DNA of 64,000 bases, from the NCBI RefSeq assembly GCF_900143065.1, contig NZ_FRCX01000001.1, forward strand, positions 558,001-622,000. Reading direction: 5' to 3'. The notes under the pieces were generated by a model. The model was not told the origin of the DNA. It made no database searches and was given only the letters and a program-made list of their open reading frames with translations. Both the position numbers and the translations under genes were made by a program. The first letter of the stretch is position 1; the number at the start of each line of letters is the position of its first letter. This document shows positions 16,846 through 25,556 of this stretch, piece by piece. The DNA comes from Duganella sacchari (GTDB lineage: Bacteria > Pseudomonadota > Gammaproteobacteria > Burkholderiales > Burkholderiaceae_D).

Positions 16846-17851
16846 GGGCGGCTCCCGCATCTTCCGCTTCGTCATCGCCGTATTCGGTATCGAAGCCGCT
16901 GGCCTGCAAGCCATGCTGCTGCAACCAGCGCACCAGCACGGCAATCGAACCATGCGTGACGATCACGCGCTGCGCACCGGTGGCCGAGATCGCCTCCAGC
17001 AGCCCCGGCCAGTCCGCATGGTCGGACAGCACGAACCCCCGGTCCACGCCACGCCGCCGGCGCGCACCACGCAGCTGCATCCAGCCGCTGGCAAACGCAT
17101 CGCTGAAATCGCCAAAGCGCTTGATCCATGGCGAGCCAGCCGCCGACGGCGGCGCAATCGCCAGCGAGCGGCCGATGTCCGGCTTGGCCACATCGCCCAC
17201 CATCATGGTCGGCGGCAGGCGCACGCCGCCATCGCGATACACCTGGTTGAGCGTCTGCACCGCGCCGTGGCAGATGATGGGGCCGACCGTCGGGTCCAGC
17301 CCGCTGAGGATGCGCTGCGCCTTGCCGAAGCTGTAGCCCAGCAGGACGCTGGCGCGGCCCTGCGCCGCGTTGGCGCGCCACCAGCGGTTGATGTCGTCGA
17401 AGATTTCCTGCTGCGGCTGCCAGCGGTAAATCGGCAGGCCAAAGGTCGATTCGGTGATGAAGGTATCGCAGCGCACCGGTTCGAACGGCGTGCAGGTGGC
17501 GTCGGCTTCCACCTTGTAGTCGCCGGATGCCACCCACACTTCGCCGCGGTGCTCCATGCGTACCTGGGCCGAGCCCAGCACATGGCCGGCCGGGTGCAGT
17601 GAAATGCTGACGCCGTTATGCACCAGCTTTTCGCCATACGCCAGGCCGGTGACGTTGATCTGCCCCAGCCGCGACTTCATCACGTTCACGCCCGGGGTCG
17701 CCGCCAGGTAGTGCTGGTGGCCGCCGCGTGCGTGGTCGCCGTGGGCGTGGGTGATGACGGCGCGCTCCACCGGCCGCCACGGGTCGATGTAAAACTGACC
17801 GGGTACGCAGTACAACCCTTCCTTGCGCACGACTACCATGTCTGCGGGCAT
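16838..17851 (-). CDS. Ligase-associated DNA exonuclease (metallo-beta-lactamase/CPSF fold)
   Basis: The 337-residue product has the metal-binding signature THAHGDH (His35, His37, Asp39, His40) and the later metal ligands of the beta-CASP nuclease family (FILSDHADW). The Pseudomonas putida homologue is a Mn-dependent DNA exonuclease. It is the first gene of the Exo-Lig-Lhr-MPE operon. I see no LexA-type site in the short gap upstream, so control of the operon is unclear. Confidence 0.92.
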   Translation of the reverse strand: MPADMVVVRKEGLYCVPGQFYIDPWRPVERAVITHAHGDHARGGHQHYLAATPGVNVMKSRLGQINVTGLAYGEKLVHNGVSISLHPAGHVLGSAQVRMEHRGEVWVASGDYKVEADATCTPFEPVRCDTFITESTFGLPIYRWQPQQEIFDDINRWWRANAAQGRASVLLGYSFGKAQRILSGLDPTVGPIICHGAVQTLNQVYRDGGVRLPPTMMVGDVAKPDIGRSLAIAPPSAAGSPWIKRFGDFSDAFASGWMQLRGARRRRGVDRGFVLSDHADWPGLLEAISATGAQRVIVTHGSIAVLVRWLQQHGLQASGFDTEYGDDEAEDAGAAHA

Positions 17852-17930
17852 AAAGCAGCTTTCTGATGAACGATGGCTGATTCTTGCGTCCGCGCGCGCT
17901 GCCGTCTGTCAGTCAGCGCACCGATGTCCG

Positions 17931-18098
17931 TCACATGCTATCGATCAGCTCCGCCATAAAGCCGACGTTATCGTTTTCTTCGCGATCAATGACGATGCGT
18001 TCGTCGCCGATCATGAGCAAGGCATCGAGGTCGATACGTGGCGGGGGAAGCTCGGGCCGGGGCTCGGGCGGTTTGGCTTTTTTCTTTTTGGAAGACAT
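17931..18098 (-). CDS. Small conserved hypothetical protein
   Basis: The product has 55 residues from the ATG at 18098, which has a GGGAG ribosome site. It opens with a lysine run (MSSKKKKAKPP), continues with a proline-rich stretch, and ends in a compact segment (IDLDALLMIGDERIVID, then VGFMAELIDSM). I do not recognise a family. The acidic C-terminus looks like a short helix-strand unit that could bind a partner. It lies upstream of the repair operon on the same strand, with no gene between. Confidence 0.6.
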   Translation of the reverse strand: MSSKKKKAKPPEPRPELPPPRIDLDALLMIGDERIVIDREENDNVGFMAELIDSM

Positions 18099-18231
18099 GG
18101 CTGCTCCCTGTGGATGGCACGTAGATGGCATGCTGCCAAACAGGATAATCGCTGGCTCCCGCTTGCGCTATCGGATACTGCCTACAAATGGGGTAGGATA
18201 TAGCCCTGCTTTTTTAATCCCTGACCAGATC

Positions 18232-18738
18232 ATGACTTTCACTCTCAGCGACACCACCTACGGCACCGACAGCGCCGATGCCAAAAACGCCATGTACAAC
18301 GACCTGCGCCCGCAACTGCAAGGTCTGCTGCATGGCGAAACCGACCTGATCGCCAATACCGCCAACTTCAGCGCGCTGGTTTTCAACAGCATGCCCGGCC
18401 TGAACTGGGCCGGCTTCTACTTCCTCAAGGGCGATGAGCTGGTGCTGGGGCCGTTCCAGGGCAAGCCAGCCTGCATCCGCATCAAAAAAGGCCGCGGCGT
18501 GTGCGGCACCACCGTAGTGGAAGGCAAATCCATCGTCGTGCCCGATGTACATGCGTTTCCGGGTCACATCGCGTGCGACGTCAACTCGCGCTCCGAACTG
18601 GTGGTGCCGGTACGCGGCCCGGACGGCGCCATCGCCGGCGTGTTCGACCTCGACAGCCCGCTGCCCAACCGTTTTGACCAGACCGACGCCGACGGCATCG
18701 AGTCGCTGGTCACACTGCTGGAAGCCACGCTGGCCTAA
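18232..18738 (+). CDS. msrC: Free methionine-(R)-sulfoxide reductase, GAF-domain type
   Basis: The GAF-domain enzyme of 168 residues reduces free Met-R-sulfoxide. The three cysteines of the family are present: Cys81 (PACIRIKKG), Cys91 (GVCGTTV) and Cys115 (IACDVNSR). The core segments LNWAGFYFL and SELVVPVRG are conserved. The ATG at 18232 gives the normal family length; upstream in-frame starts add non-conserved sequence. Its stop overlaps the stop of the convergent GntR gene by four bases. Confidence 0.93.
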   Translation: MTFTLSDTTYGTDSADAKNAMYNDLRPQLQGLLHGETDLIANTANFSALVFNSMPGLNWAGFYFLKGDELVLGPFQGKPACIRIKKGRGVCGTTVVEGKSIVVPDVHAFPGHIACDVNSRSELVVPVRGPDGAIAGVFDLDSPLPNRFDQTDADGIESLVTLLEATLA

Positions 18739-19478
18739 ACCGCGCTCAGCTCGGCCACGAAATCGTAGGCATCGCCGCGGAAGTAGGAGCGGCAAAACTC
18801 CACCACCCGGCCGTCGGACAGAAAGCCCAGCCGTTCGACGGCCAGCCCCGCATCGCCCTCCTTTGCGTCCAGCAAGCGCGCCTGCTCCGCGTTCAGCAGC
18901 AGCGCCGACAGCCGCTGCAAGGCCCGCACCGGCCGGTTGCCGCTGCGCTGCAAGGCTTCATACATGGATTTATCGACCGCCTCCAGCGACGGCAGGCAAT
19001 GGCCGGCCACGGTCGCATATTCCAGGCACATCGGCCGCTCATCGGCAAAGCGCACGCGGTTGAAGCGGTACACGGTTTCGCCCGGACGCAGGCGCAAACG
19101 CAGCGCCTCATCCGGCGTCGCCGTGCCCGCGCTGCGGTGCAGCCATGCGCTGTGCGGACGCCGGCCGCGCGCGTGCATGTCCTCGGAAAACGAGCTCAGC
19201 CGGGAAAAATTCTGCTCGATGCGGGTGTGGTTGATGAAATTGCCGGAACCGGGACGCCGCACCAGCAGCCCTTCCGCCACCAGGCCATCGAGCGCCTTGC
19301 GCACCGTCAGCCGCGACACGCTCAGGTCCGCCGCCAGCTTGCGCTCGGGCGGCAAGGCATCGTCCGGCTGCAGCAGGCGCTGGGCGATTGCCTCCCGCAG
19401 CGTCCGCTGCAATTGCTGATACAGGGGCAGGCTGCCGCCCTCCCCCACTACTTTTATGATATTTGCCAACGTCAGCAT
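18735..19478 (-). CDS. GntR-family regulator with UTRA domain (HutC subfamily)
   Basis: The 247-residue product has an N-terminal winged helix (PLYQQLQRTLREAIAQ, then SVSRLTVRKALDGLVAEGL) and a C-terminal UTRA ligand-binding domain (about 95-240). This subfamily senses small molecules, often sugar phosphates, and usually represses adjacent uptake genes. It is divergent from a large TonB-dependent receptor gene. The 260-base gap holds two pairs of 11-base-spaced direct repeats in opposite orientation that are good operator candidates. The effector cannot be read from sequence. Confidence 0.92.
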   Translation of the reverse strand: MLTLANIIKVVGEGGSLPLYQQLQRTLREAIAQRLLQPDDALPPERKLAADLSVSRLTVRKALDGLVAEGLLVRRPGSGNFINHTRIEQNFSRLSSFSEDMHARGRRPHSAWLHRSAGTATPDEALRLRLRPGETVYRFNRVRFADERPMCLEYATVAGHCLPSLEAVDKSMYEALQRSGNRPVRALQRLSALLLNAEQARLLDAKEGDAGLAVERLGFLSDGRVVEFCRSYFRGDAYDFVAELSAV

Positions 19479-19490
19479 AATTCCCTCATA

Positions 19491-19509
19491 TTAGTACCAA
19501 TTTAGTACC
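19491..19509. promoter_or_regulatory. Direct repeat TTAGTACC x2 (11-base period), candidate GntR operator
   Basis: TTAGTACC occurs at 19491-19498 and again at 19502-19509, just upstream of the GntR start. On the opposite strand it reads GGTACTAA twice, matching the TGGTA pair at 19618 in reverse orientation. Confidence 0.5.
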
Positions 19510-19617
19510 GAATATCCCCAGTTGTCTTGATTTATTTATAATTAATTGCACTGTATTGGTGAATATTAGGCTATTTTTTGTTCATAAAACACCACAACTG
19601 CAAAATTTTCTATAAAC

Positions 19618-19633
19618 TGGTAGTAGTTTGGTA
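19618..19633. promoter_or_regulatory. Direct repeat TGGTA x2 (11-base period), candidate operator at the receptor gene
   Basis: TGGTA occurs at 19618-19622 and 19629-19633, about 105 bases before the receptor start. It mirrors the repeat pair beside the GntR gene, as expected for a regulator that controls both divergent promoters. Confidence 0.45.
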
Positions 19634-19738
19634 TGAGGTTTTACCGTATATTGGCCTCAAATTGGTTCTACGACGAGGTTTACAAGGGGAGTCTCGCGAG
19701 GGATTCATGACAAGAAGTGAATATGGAGATTGAAATAA

Positions 19739-22393
19739 ATGTCTGAACAGTACGGAAGTAACAAGCCCACCGGCCTGACACCGATTGCTGCCGCAGTCGG
19801 CATGATGATCGTCCTGGCCGCCAGCCCAGCCTTCGCGCAACAGGATACGCAGCCTGTTGACACCGCTGCGATCGTGACCGTCTCCGGCGTCCGCGCCGCG
19901 CTGGAGCAGTCGCTGAAGCAAAAACGCAATGCCGATGCCGTGGTCGAAGTGGTGACCGCCGAAGACATCGGCAAGATGCCGGACAAAAACGTCGCCGACG
20001 CCATCCAGCGTCTGCCGGGCGTGAACATTCAATCGTCGGCCGGTGGTGAAGGCGGCTTTGGCGAAAACGACCGCGTCAGCCTGCGCGGCACCAGCCCATC
20101 GCTGCAGCAAACCCTGTTCAACGGCCACGCCATCTCGACCGGCGACTGGTTCGTGCTGAACCAGGTTGGCGGCAGCGTCGGCCGTTCCAGCAGCTTCTCC
20201 CTGCTGCCGTCGGAACTGGTGGGCTCCATCGTGGTGCAGAAATCGCAGACCGCCGACCTGGTGGAAGGCGGCGTTTCCGGCGCCATCAACGTCATCACCC
20301 GCCGTCCGCTGGACTTCAAAAAACAGCTGACGCTGGAAGCTTCGGTCCAGGGCGCCTACAACGACCTGGCCGGCAAGACCGAACCCCAGTTCTCCGCCCT
20401 GCTCGGCTGGAAGAACGACACCAACACCGCTGGCGTGCTGCTGCAAGCGTTCTCGGAAAAAACCACGGTGCGCCGTGACGGCCAGGAAGTCCTGGGCTAC
20501 TCGACCATCGCCGCCGACAGCAAGGCCGCCAAAGCGATTCCCGCGTTGGCCGGCCTGCGCATCCCGACCTTCATCGGCGCCACGCTGTTCGAACAAAAGA
20601 AAAAACGTGAAGGCGGCGCTTTCGACGTCGAATTCAAGCCGTCCAAAGAGCTGACGTTGGACCTCAACGGCTTCTACTCCAAACTGAGCGCACCGCACCA
20701 GAACACCAACTGGCTGGCCGCGCCTGGCAACCAGATCAACCGCGACGGCACCATCCCGACCGCCTACAACATCAGCAACGGCACCGTGACCTCGGCCAGC
20801 TTTGCCACCAACTCGGGCGAAGTGGACAACATCTACCGTCCTGACGCGGGCGGCAAGTCCTGGTACCTGGACTTCAACTTCAAATGGCGCGCCACCTCGG
20901 ACCTGACCTTCTCCGGCAAGGCCGGCCGTACCTACGGCGTGGGCTGGGACCGTGACGACGTCTACTACCAGAACAACGTCAGCGGCGGCATGACCTACAA
21001 GCTCAACGGCCTGTCGCCCGCCGACGTCTCCTATCCGGGCGGCATCACCAACAAGCCGGGCAGCACTGCCTGGGCCGGCGGCGGCGAATCGCAATCGGTG
21101 GACAAGGAACGCTACGTCCAGCTGGACGGCGACCTGCGCATCAGCGAAGGCATCTGGGATTCGGTCAAATTCGGCGCCCGCTTCACCGACCACAAACGCA
21201 GTGCCGAGCACCCGTTTGAAACCCGTCCGGGCGCGCTGGGCTTCAGCAACCCAGGCCCGGCCTGGAACGGCGAGATGTATCCGAGCGACTTCGCCTCCAA
21301 CCTGGGCGGCAACCTGTCCACCAACTACTTCAAGTACGATGGTGCAGCGCTGGGCGCATGGGGTGCGGCCGCCGGCAACCGCCTGTTTGACTATGTGCGT
21401 CGCCACAACTGGACCGACGAATTCAAGGTCAACGAGAAAACCAGCGCCGTCTACGGCATGGCCAACCTGACCGGCGACAGCTGGAGCGGCAACTTCGGTG
21501 TGCGCGGCGTCCGCACCAAGCAGACCTCGATCGTCAACCAGTCGGGCGGTGTCACGCCGATCACCGGTTCCGACTGGGGCCCATACACCCAGACCACCTT
21601 CGAACGTACCTACAACGACGTGCTGCCTAGCGCCAACGTCAAGTTCGACGTGAACAAGGACCTGGTGGTGCGCGCGGCGATTGCCCGCGCCATTTCGCGC
21701 CCTGACTACAGCGCGCTCGGTGGTTCGGTATCGCTGAACGACGACGCGCTGAGCGGCAACGGCGGCAACGCCCAGCTGGACCCGATCCGTTCCAACAACG
21801 CGGAAATCAGCACCGAGTGGTACTTCGCGCCGAAATCCTCGCTGACTGCGGGCCTGTTCTACATGGACCTGACCTCGGTGGTTGCACTGGGTACCTTCAC
21901 CGGCACCTACTACAACAACAAGCTGGGCAAGCAGGCCGTGTACCAGATCACCCAGCCGTACAACACCACGGGCAAGAACAAGGGCGTGGAGCTGAGCTAC
22001 CAGCAGCCGCTGTTCGGCAACTTCGGCAGCCTGATCAACTACACCTATGCTGACGGCAAACAGGCCGACGGCAGCGAGCTGGTCAACTCGTCGAAGAGCA
22101 CCTACAACGTCACCGGCTACTACGAAGACGACAAGTTCAGCGCGCGTCTGGCGTGGAACTACCGTTCGGCCTACAAGGCCGGCGTGGACCGTGGCGCCAG
22201 CCAGCACGTGAAAGGCGCAGGCAACCTGGCGGCATCGTTGAACTACAAGATCAACGAACAGCTGACCGTCACGTTCGATGCCCTGAACCTGACCAACACC
22301 ACCATCAAGATGTACGCAGAAAACACCGACCAGCCACGTGCGTTCTACTCGAACGGCCGCACGTTCTACCTCGGTCTGCGCGCCAAGATGTAA
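19739..22393 (+). CDS. TonB-dependent receptor (Xanthomonas/Caulobacter type)
   Basis: An outer-membrane receptor of 884 residues. A signal sequence (about 1-34, ending SPAFAQ) precedes a short N-terminal region and a plug domain (VVTAEDIGKMPDKNVADAI, LPGVNIQ, VSLRGTSPSL). A large beta-barrel follows, ending in an aromatic C-terminus (FYLGLRAKM). This class commonly imports oligosaccharides or other nutrients across the outer membrane with TonB energy. The start has GGAG ten bases upstream. The divergent GntR/UTRA regulator suggests a substrate-induced carbohydrate-type system, but no catabolic gene is adjacent, so the substrate is open. Confidence 0.93.
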   Translation: MSEQYGSNKPTGLTPIAAAVGMMIVLAASPAFAQQDTQPVDTAAIVTVSGVRAALEQSLKQKRNADAVVEVVTAEDIGKMPDKNVADAIQRLPGVNIQSSAGGEGGFGENDRVSLRGTSPSLQQTLFNGHAISTGDWFVLNQVGGSVGRSSSFSLLPSELVGSIVVQKSQTADLVEGGVSGAINVITRRPLDFKKQLTLEASVQGAYNDLAGKTEPQFSALLGWKNDTNTAGVLLQAFSEKTTVRRDGQEVLGYSTIAADSKAAKAIPALAGLRIPTFIGATLFEQKKKREGGAFDVEFKPSKELTLDLNGFYSKLSAPHQNTNWLAAPGNQINRDGTIPTAYNISNGTVTSASFATNSGEVDNIYRPDAGGKSWYLDFNFKWRATSDLTFSGKAGRTYGVGWDRDDVYYQNNVSGGMTYKLNGLSPADVSYPGGITNKPGSTAWAGGGESQSVDKERYVQLDGDLRISEGIWDSVKFGARFTDHKRSAEHPFETRPGALGFSNPGPAWNGEMYPSDFASNLGGNLSTNYFKYDGAALGAWGAAAGNRLFDYVRRHNWTDEFKVNEKTSAVYGMANLTGDSWSGNFGVRGVRTKQTSIVNQSGGVTPITGSDWGPYTQTTFERTYNDVLPSANVKFDVNKDLVVRAAIARAISRPDYSALGGSVSLNDDALSGNGGNAQLDPIRSNNAEISTEWYFAPKSSLTAGLFYMDLTSVVALGTFTGTYYNNKLGKQAVYQITQPYNTTGKNKGVELSYQQPLFGNFGSLINYTYADGKQADGSELVNSSKSTYNVTGYYEDDKFSARLAWNYRSAYKAGVDRGASQHVKGAGNLAASLNYKINEQLTVTFDALNLTNTTIKMYAENTDQPRAFYSNGRTFYLGLRAKM

Positions 22394-22398
22394 CCATC

Positions 22399-22484
22399 CG
22401 GGGTCAGTTCTTGCAATCCAACACGGCCCCAGCTGTAGTAGCTGCTACAGCTGGGGCCGTGTATGAATTCAAGAACTGACCCCG
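22399..22484. repeat. Long interrupted inverted repeat (GGGGTCAG family, copy 2)
   Basis: The outer 15-base arms (CGGGGTCAGTTCTTG and its complement) are perfect. A seven-base unpaired section follows on each side, then an 18-base perfect inner arm starting ACACGGCCCC around a short AGCT centre. It lies between convergent genes, and its right arm contains the stop codon of the sigma-factor gene. It shares its ends and several internal blocks with the hairpin at 6419-6508. Confidence 0.92.
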
Positions 22485-23743
22485 TTTTGTGCGCGCGCCA
22501 GCAGCAGCTGGCGTTCGCGTTCGTTGTGTGTCAGTGCGGCGGCGCGCTCGAATTCGAGGCGCGCCTCCGCTGTTCTCCCCAGCCTGGCCAGCAGGTCGCC
22601 ACGCACGCTGGGCAGCAGATGGTAGCTCTTCAATGCGGGCGCATCCATCAAGCCATCCACCACCTCCAGTCCCGCCTGCGGTCCATACGCCATGGATAAC
22701 GCCACGGCACGGTTCAACTCGACAATCGGCGACGGCGACAGCTGCGCCAGCGCGTCATACAGCGCGGCGATGCGCTGCCAGTCGGTATCGGCGCCACGGC
22801 GCGCCCGCGCATGGCAGGCGGCGATCGCGGCTTGCAGACCGTATGGCCCCAGGCCCCGGCCGGTGCGTTCGGCACGCGCCAGCGCCGCCAGGCCGCGCCG
22901 TATCAGCAGCTGGTCCCAGCGCGTACGGTCCTGTTCCATCAGCAGTATCGGCTCGCCTTTCGGGCCGACCCGGGCGCGGGCGCGCGAGGACTGAATTTCC
23001 ATCAGCGCCACCAGGCCATGCACCTCCGGTTCGTCCGGCGTCAGCTCGGCCAGGATACGCCCCAGCCGCAGCGCCTCCTCGCACAGCGCCGGACGCATCC
23101 AGTCGGCGCCAGCGCTGGCGGAATAGCCTTCGTTGTAAATCAGGTAGATTACTTGCAGCACCGAGGCCAGGCGCTCGCCCAGCTCGTGCGTGCGCGGCGC
23201 CTCAAACGGCACCTTGGCCTCGGACAGGGTGCGCTTGGCGCGCACGATGCGCTGCGCCACCGTCTTTTCCGGCACCAGGAAGGCACGCGCGATTTCGTCG
23301 GTGCTGAGGCCGCCCAGCAGGCGTAAGGTCAGCGCCACGCGGCCATCGGTGGGCAGCACCGGATGGCAGGCCACAAACACCAGCCGCAGCAGATCGTCGC
23401 CAATATCGTTGTCCAGCGCGTTTTCCACCGCCGCCTCCAGGTCCGGTGCGGCGGCCTGCAATTGCAGGTCAATCTCGTAACTGATCTGGGATTCTTTTTC
23501 CTGATGCATCTGGCGATGGCGCAGCAGGTCCAGCGCACGGTTTTTGGCCACCGCCATGAGCCAGGCGGCCGGCTGGTCGGGCACGCCGGTATCCGGCCAG
23601 CGTTCCAGTGCCTGCACCAGCGCATCTTGCGCAAGTTCTTCGGCCGGCCCGACATCGCGCAGCATGCGCGCCAGCACGGCGATGATCTTGGCCGACTCCA
23701 TGCGCCACACCGCCTCGATGATTTTATGAACGTCAGCCGCCAC
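22469..23743 (-). CDS. ECF42-type RNA polymerase sigma factor with C-terminal TPR-like extension
   Basis: The product has 424 residues from the GTG at 23743. Sigma region 2 covers about residues 12-80 (RMLRDVGPAEELAQDALV, WLMAVAKNRALDLLR) and region 4 about 118-170 (LRLLGGLSTDEIARAFLV, TVAQRIVRAK). A long helical C-terminal domain resembling TPR repeats fills the rest. This architecture, next to DGPF/YCII proteins, is the ECF42 group, where the C-terminal domain rather than an anti-sigma factor is thought to control activity. It overlaps the upstream gene by 11 bases. Its last codons and stop lie inside a palindromic repeat arm. Confidence 0.88.
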   Translation of the reverse strand: MAADVHKIIEAVWRMESAKIIAVLARMLRDVGPAEELAQDALVQALERWPDTGVPDQPAAWLMAVAKNRALDLLRHRQMHQEKESQISYEIDLQLQAAAPDLEAAVENALDNDIGDDLLRLVFVACHPVLPTDGRVALTLRLLGGLSTDEIARAFLVPEKTVAQRIVRAKRTLSEAKVPFEAPRTHELGERLASVLQVIYLIYNEGYSASAGADWMRPALCEEALRLGRILAELTPDEPEVHGLVALMEIQSSRARARVGPKGEPILLMEQDRTRWDQLLIRRGLAALARAERTGRGLGPYGLQAAIAACHARARRGADTDWQRIAALYDALAQLSPSPIVELNRAVALSMAYGPQAGLEVVDGLMDAPALKSYHLLPSVRGDLLARLGRTAEARLEFERAAALTHNERERQLLLARAQNGVSS

Positions 23744-24545
23744 GGGCTGCTTTGCTGAAAGCGTTGCGCAGGCCGGCCTCCAGCAATTCGGCGCGCAGGC
23801 GTTCTTCCGCCGCCACCATCTCCGGCGTGAACTCCGCGTGCGACTTGCGCTCGCAGGCTTCACGGATTTCCAGGGTCAGGTCGCCCGGCATCGGATAGGG
23901 ATAGGCCTTGGCCCAGGCAATCGCCGCCTCGCGCGAAGCCGCCTGCAGCATCCAGTAGCCCGCGATGAGTTCCTTGATTTCCGTGAACGGGCCATCGACC
24001 ACCGAGGTTTTCGAGTTGGCATAGTGGACCCGCACTGCGGAGCTGCTGCCCATCAGGCCCTCGCCCGCCAGCAGCACGCCCTGCTGCACGCCCGCCTCAT
24101 TGGCCGCGTTCATCACATCGATGACTTCGGGCGGCGGCGCCAGATCGGACTCCAGCTCCGCATCCGAACGCAGGAACACCACGTAGCGCGTCAGCTCCTG
24201 TTTGCGGTCCGGGATGGTGCCGGCCGCCGTGCCCCGTTCATCAAAGCCGAGGCAGGCGCCGGGGCAGCCCGCATCGCGGATTTCATAGACTGCGCCGCTG
24301 TCGAACAGGGGCCACCAGCGCACCTGTTCCACAATATCTTCGCGCGATTCTGCTTCCAGCTGCACGAAGCCGGCCACCAGCTCCCTCGGCGGGAATGGGC
24401 CGTGAACCTCGCTCCACTCGCCATCGCGGCGCAACAGCCGCACGGCTTCCGCACTGGGGCGAAGAAACGTGCCCGGCTCCAGCGCCGGCGGCTGTATCCC
24501 TCGTTCCGTGCTCTGATTTGCACGGCGCAATACCATGAATTCCAT
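23733..24545 (-). CDS. Double DGPF/YCII-domain protein
   Basis: The 270-residue product appears to be two YCII-related units in tandem. The C-terminal unit (about 140-240) has the intact motif VVDGPFTEIKELIAGYW and GVLLAGEGL. The N-terminal unit (about 1-115) is degenerate, keeping only EVHGPFPPRELVAGF, so the DGPF Asp is His there. DGPF proteins accompany ECF42 sigma factors; their catalytic function is unproven. It is third in a four-gene unit VOC-YCII-YCII2-sigma. Confidence 0.82.
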   Translation of the reverse strand: MEFMVLRRANQSTERGIQPPALEPGTFLRPSAEAVRLLRRDGEWSEVHGPFPPRELVAGFVQLEAESREDIVEQVRWWPLFDSGAVYEIRDAGCPGACLGFDERGTAAGTIPDRKQELTRYVVFLRSDAELESDLAPPPEVIDVMNAANEAGVQQGVLLAGEGLMGSSSAVRVHYANSKTSVVDGPFTEIKELIAGYWMLQAASREAAIAWAKAYPYPMPGDLTLEIREACERKSHAEFTPEMVAAEERLRAELLEAGLRNAFSKAARGG

Positions 24546-24579
24546 TGCAAACTCCTGACTAGACTCAGGTATTAAGGTA

Positions 24580-24993
24580 TCACAGGCGAGCGCGTAAAGC
24601 TTCTTCCTGCGCTGCCAGTTCCGGCGTCACAGCCTCACCGAAATCACTCATCTCAAACACCTGGCGGATTTCAATGTCGGACGGGCCATCGAACGGATTC
24701 GGGCAGCGCTTCATCCATTCAATCGCCTCTTCCTTCGACTTCACCTGGATCAGCCAGAAGCCCGCAATCAGCTCCTTGACTTCGGTGAACGGTCCATCGG
24801 TCACGGTGCGGGTCTTGCCATCGTAGTGGATGCGCGCGCCTTTCGCGCTCGGATGCAGGCCTTCGCCCGCCAGCAGCACGCCGGCATTGACCAATTCCTC
24901 GTTGAACTTGCCCATGGCCGTCAACAGCTCGGTACTGGGCAGCTTGCCGGCTTCCGAATCCGCGGTCGCCTTTACAATAATCATGAAACGCAT
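24580..24993 (-). CDS. DGPF/YCII-family protein
   Basis: The 137-residue single-domain protein has the start MRFMIIVKA, the conserved GVLLAGEGLHPS and the DGPF motif in VTDGPFTEVKELIAGFW. YCII proteins have a ferredoxin-like fold with a His/Asp pair proposed to be catalytic, but no reaction is known for the DGPF group. It lies 13 bases downstream of the VOC gene and 34 bases upstream of the double DGPF gene. Confidence 0.9.
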   Translation of the reverse strand: MRFMIIVKATADSEAGKLPSTELLTAMGKFNEELVNAGVLLAGEGLHPSAKGARIHYDGKTRTVTDGPFTEVKELIAGFWLIQVKSKEEAIEWMKRCPNPFDGPSDIEIRQVFEMSDFGEAVTPELAAQEEALRARL

Positions 24994-25006
24994 GGCTGTC
25001 CCCTTC

Positions 25007-25480
25007 TTAGCACGGTGGCATTTGCTGTTTCATCGCAGCCGCCATTTCTTCCGGCGTCATGTCCTTGATGTGGGTGGCAATCGCCCAGTGGTGGCCGAAC
25101 GGGTCAGTCACCTGGCTGTAGCGGTCGCCCCAGAACATGTCCGTGGGCGGCATCCGCACCGTGGCGCCGGCCTGCACCGCCTGCTGGAACGCGGCGTCGG
25201 TATCGGCCACGTACATATGCAGCGTGACCGGGCTGCCGCCCAGCGCTTTCGGCCCCTTGCCGCCTTCGTACTCCGGAAAGTCATCCGCCAGCATGACGGT
25301 GGAATCGCCGATCTTGAGCGCAGCGTGCATCAGCTTGCCGTTGGGGCCGGGCATCCGCATGATTTCCACCGCGTTGAACGCCTTTTTATAGAATTCAATC
25401 GCGTTGGCCGCGCCTTCGCACGCCAGGTGCGGCGTGATGGTGTACATACCCTGAGGAATAGGATTTACTTTCGCATTCAT
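25007..25480 (-). CDS. VOC (glyoxalase/PhnB-like) family protein
   Basis: The 157-residue product begins with the PhnB-like pattern YTITPHLACEGAANAIEFY. It contains MHAALKIGDSTVMLADDFPE and ends with DPFGHHWAIATHIKD, typical of the PhnB/YdcJ-like VOC group with possible metal ligands His and Glu. The ATG at 25480 was chosen because homologues begin just before the VOC fold and a GGAGAC ribosome site precedes it. It is the first gene of the ECF42-DGPF unit. Its substrate is unknown. Confidence 0.88.
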   Translation of the reverse strand: MNAKVNPIPQGMYTITPHLACEGAANAIEFYKKAFNAVEIMRMPGPNGKLMHAALKIGDSTVMLADDFPEYEGGKGPKALGGSPVTLHMYVADTDAAFQQAVQAGATVRMPPTDMFWGDRYSQVTDPFGHHWAIATHIKDMTPEEMAAAMKQQMPPC

Positions 25481-25556
25481 GTCAGTCTCCTTGGTTGAGT
25501 CGATCGGTGCTTCTATCCCTACGACGAAGCAGCATCGCAGAATTCGACACGCTTTT

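Noticed and set aside
19610..22207. An 865-codon open frame opposite the other TonB receptor
   Set aside because: Same reason: antisense shadow of a high-GC gene, with no domain or ribosome site.
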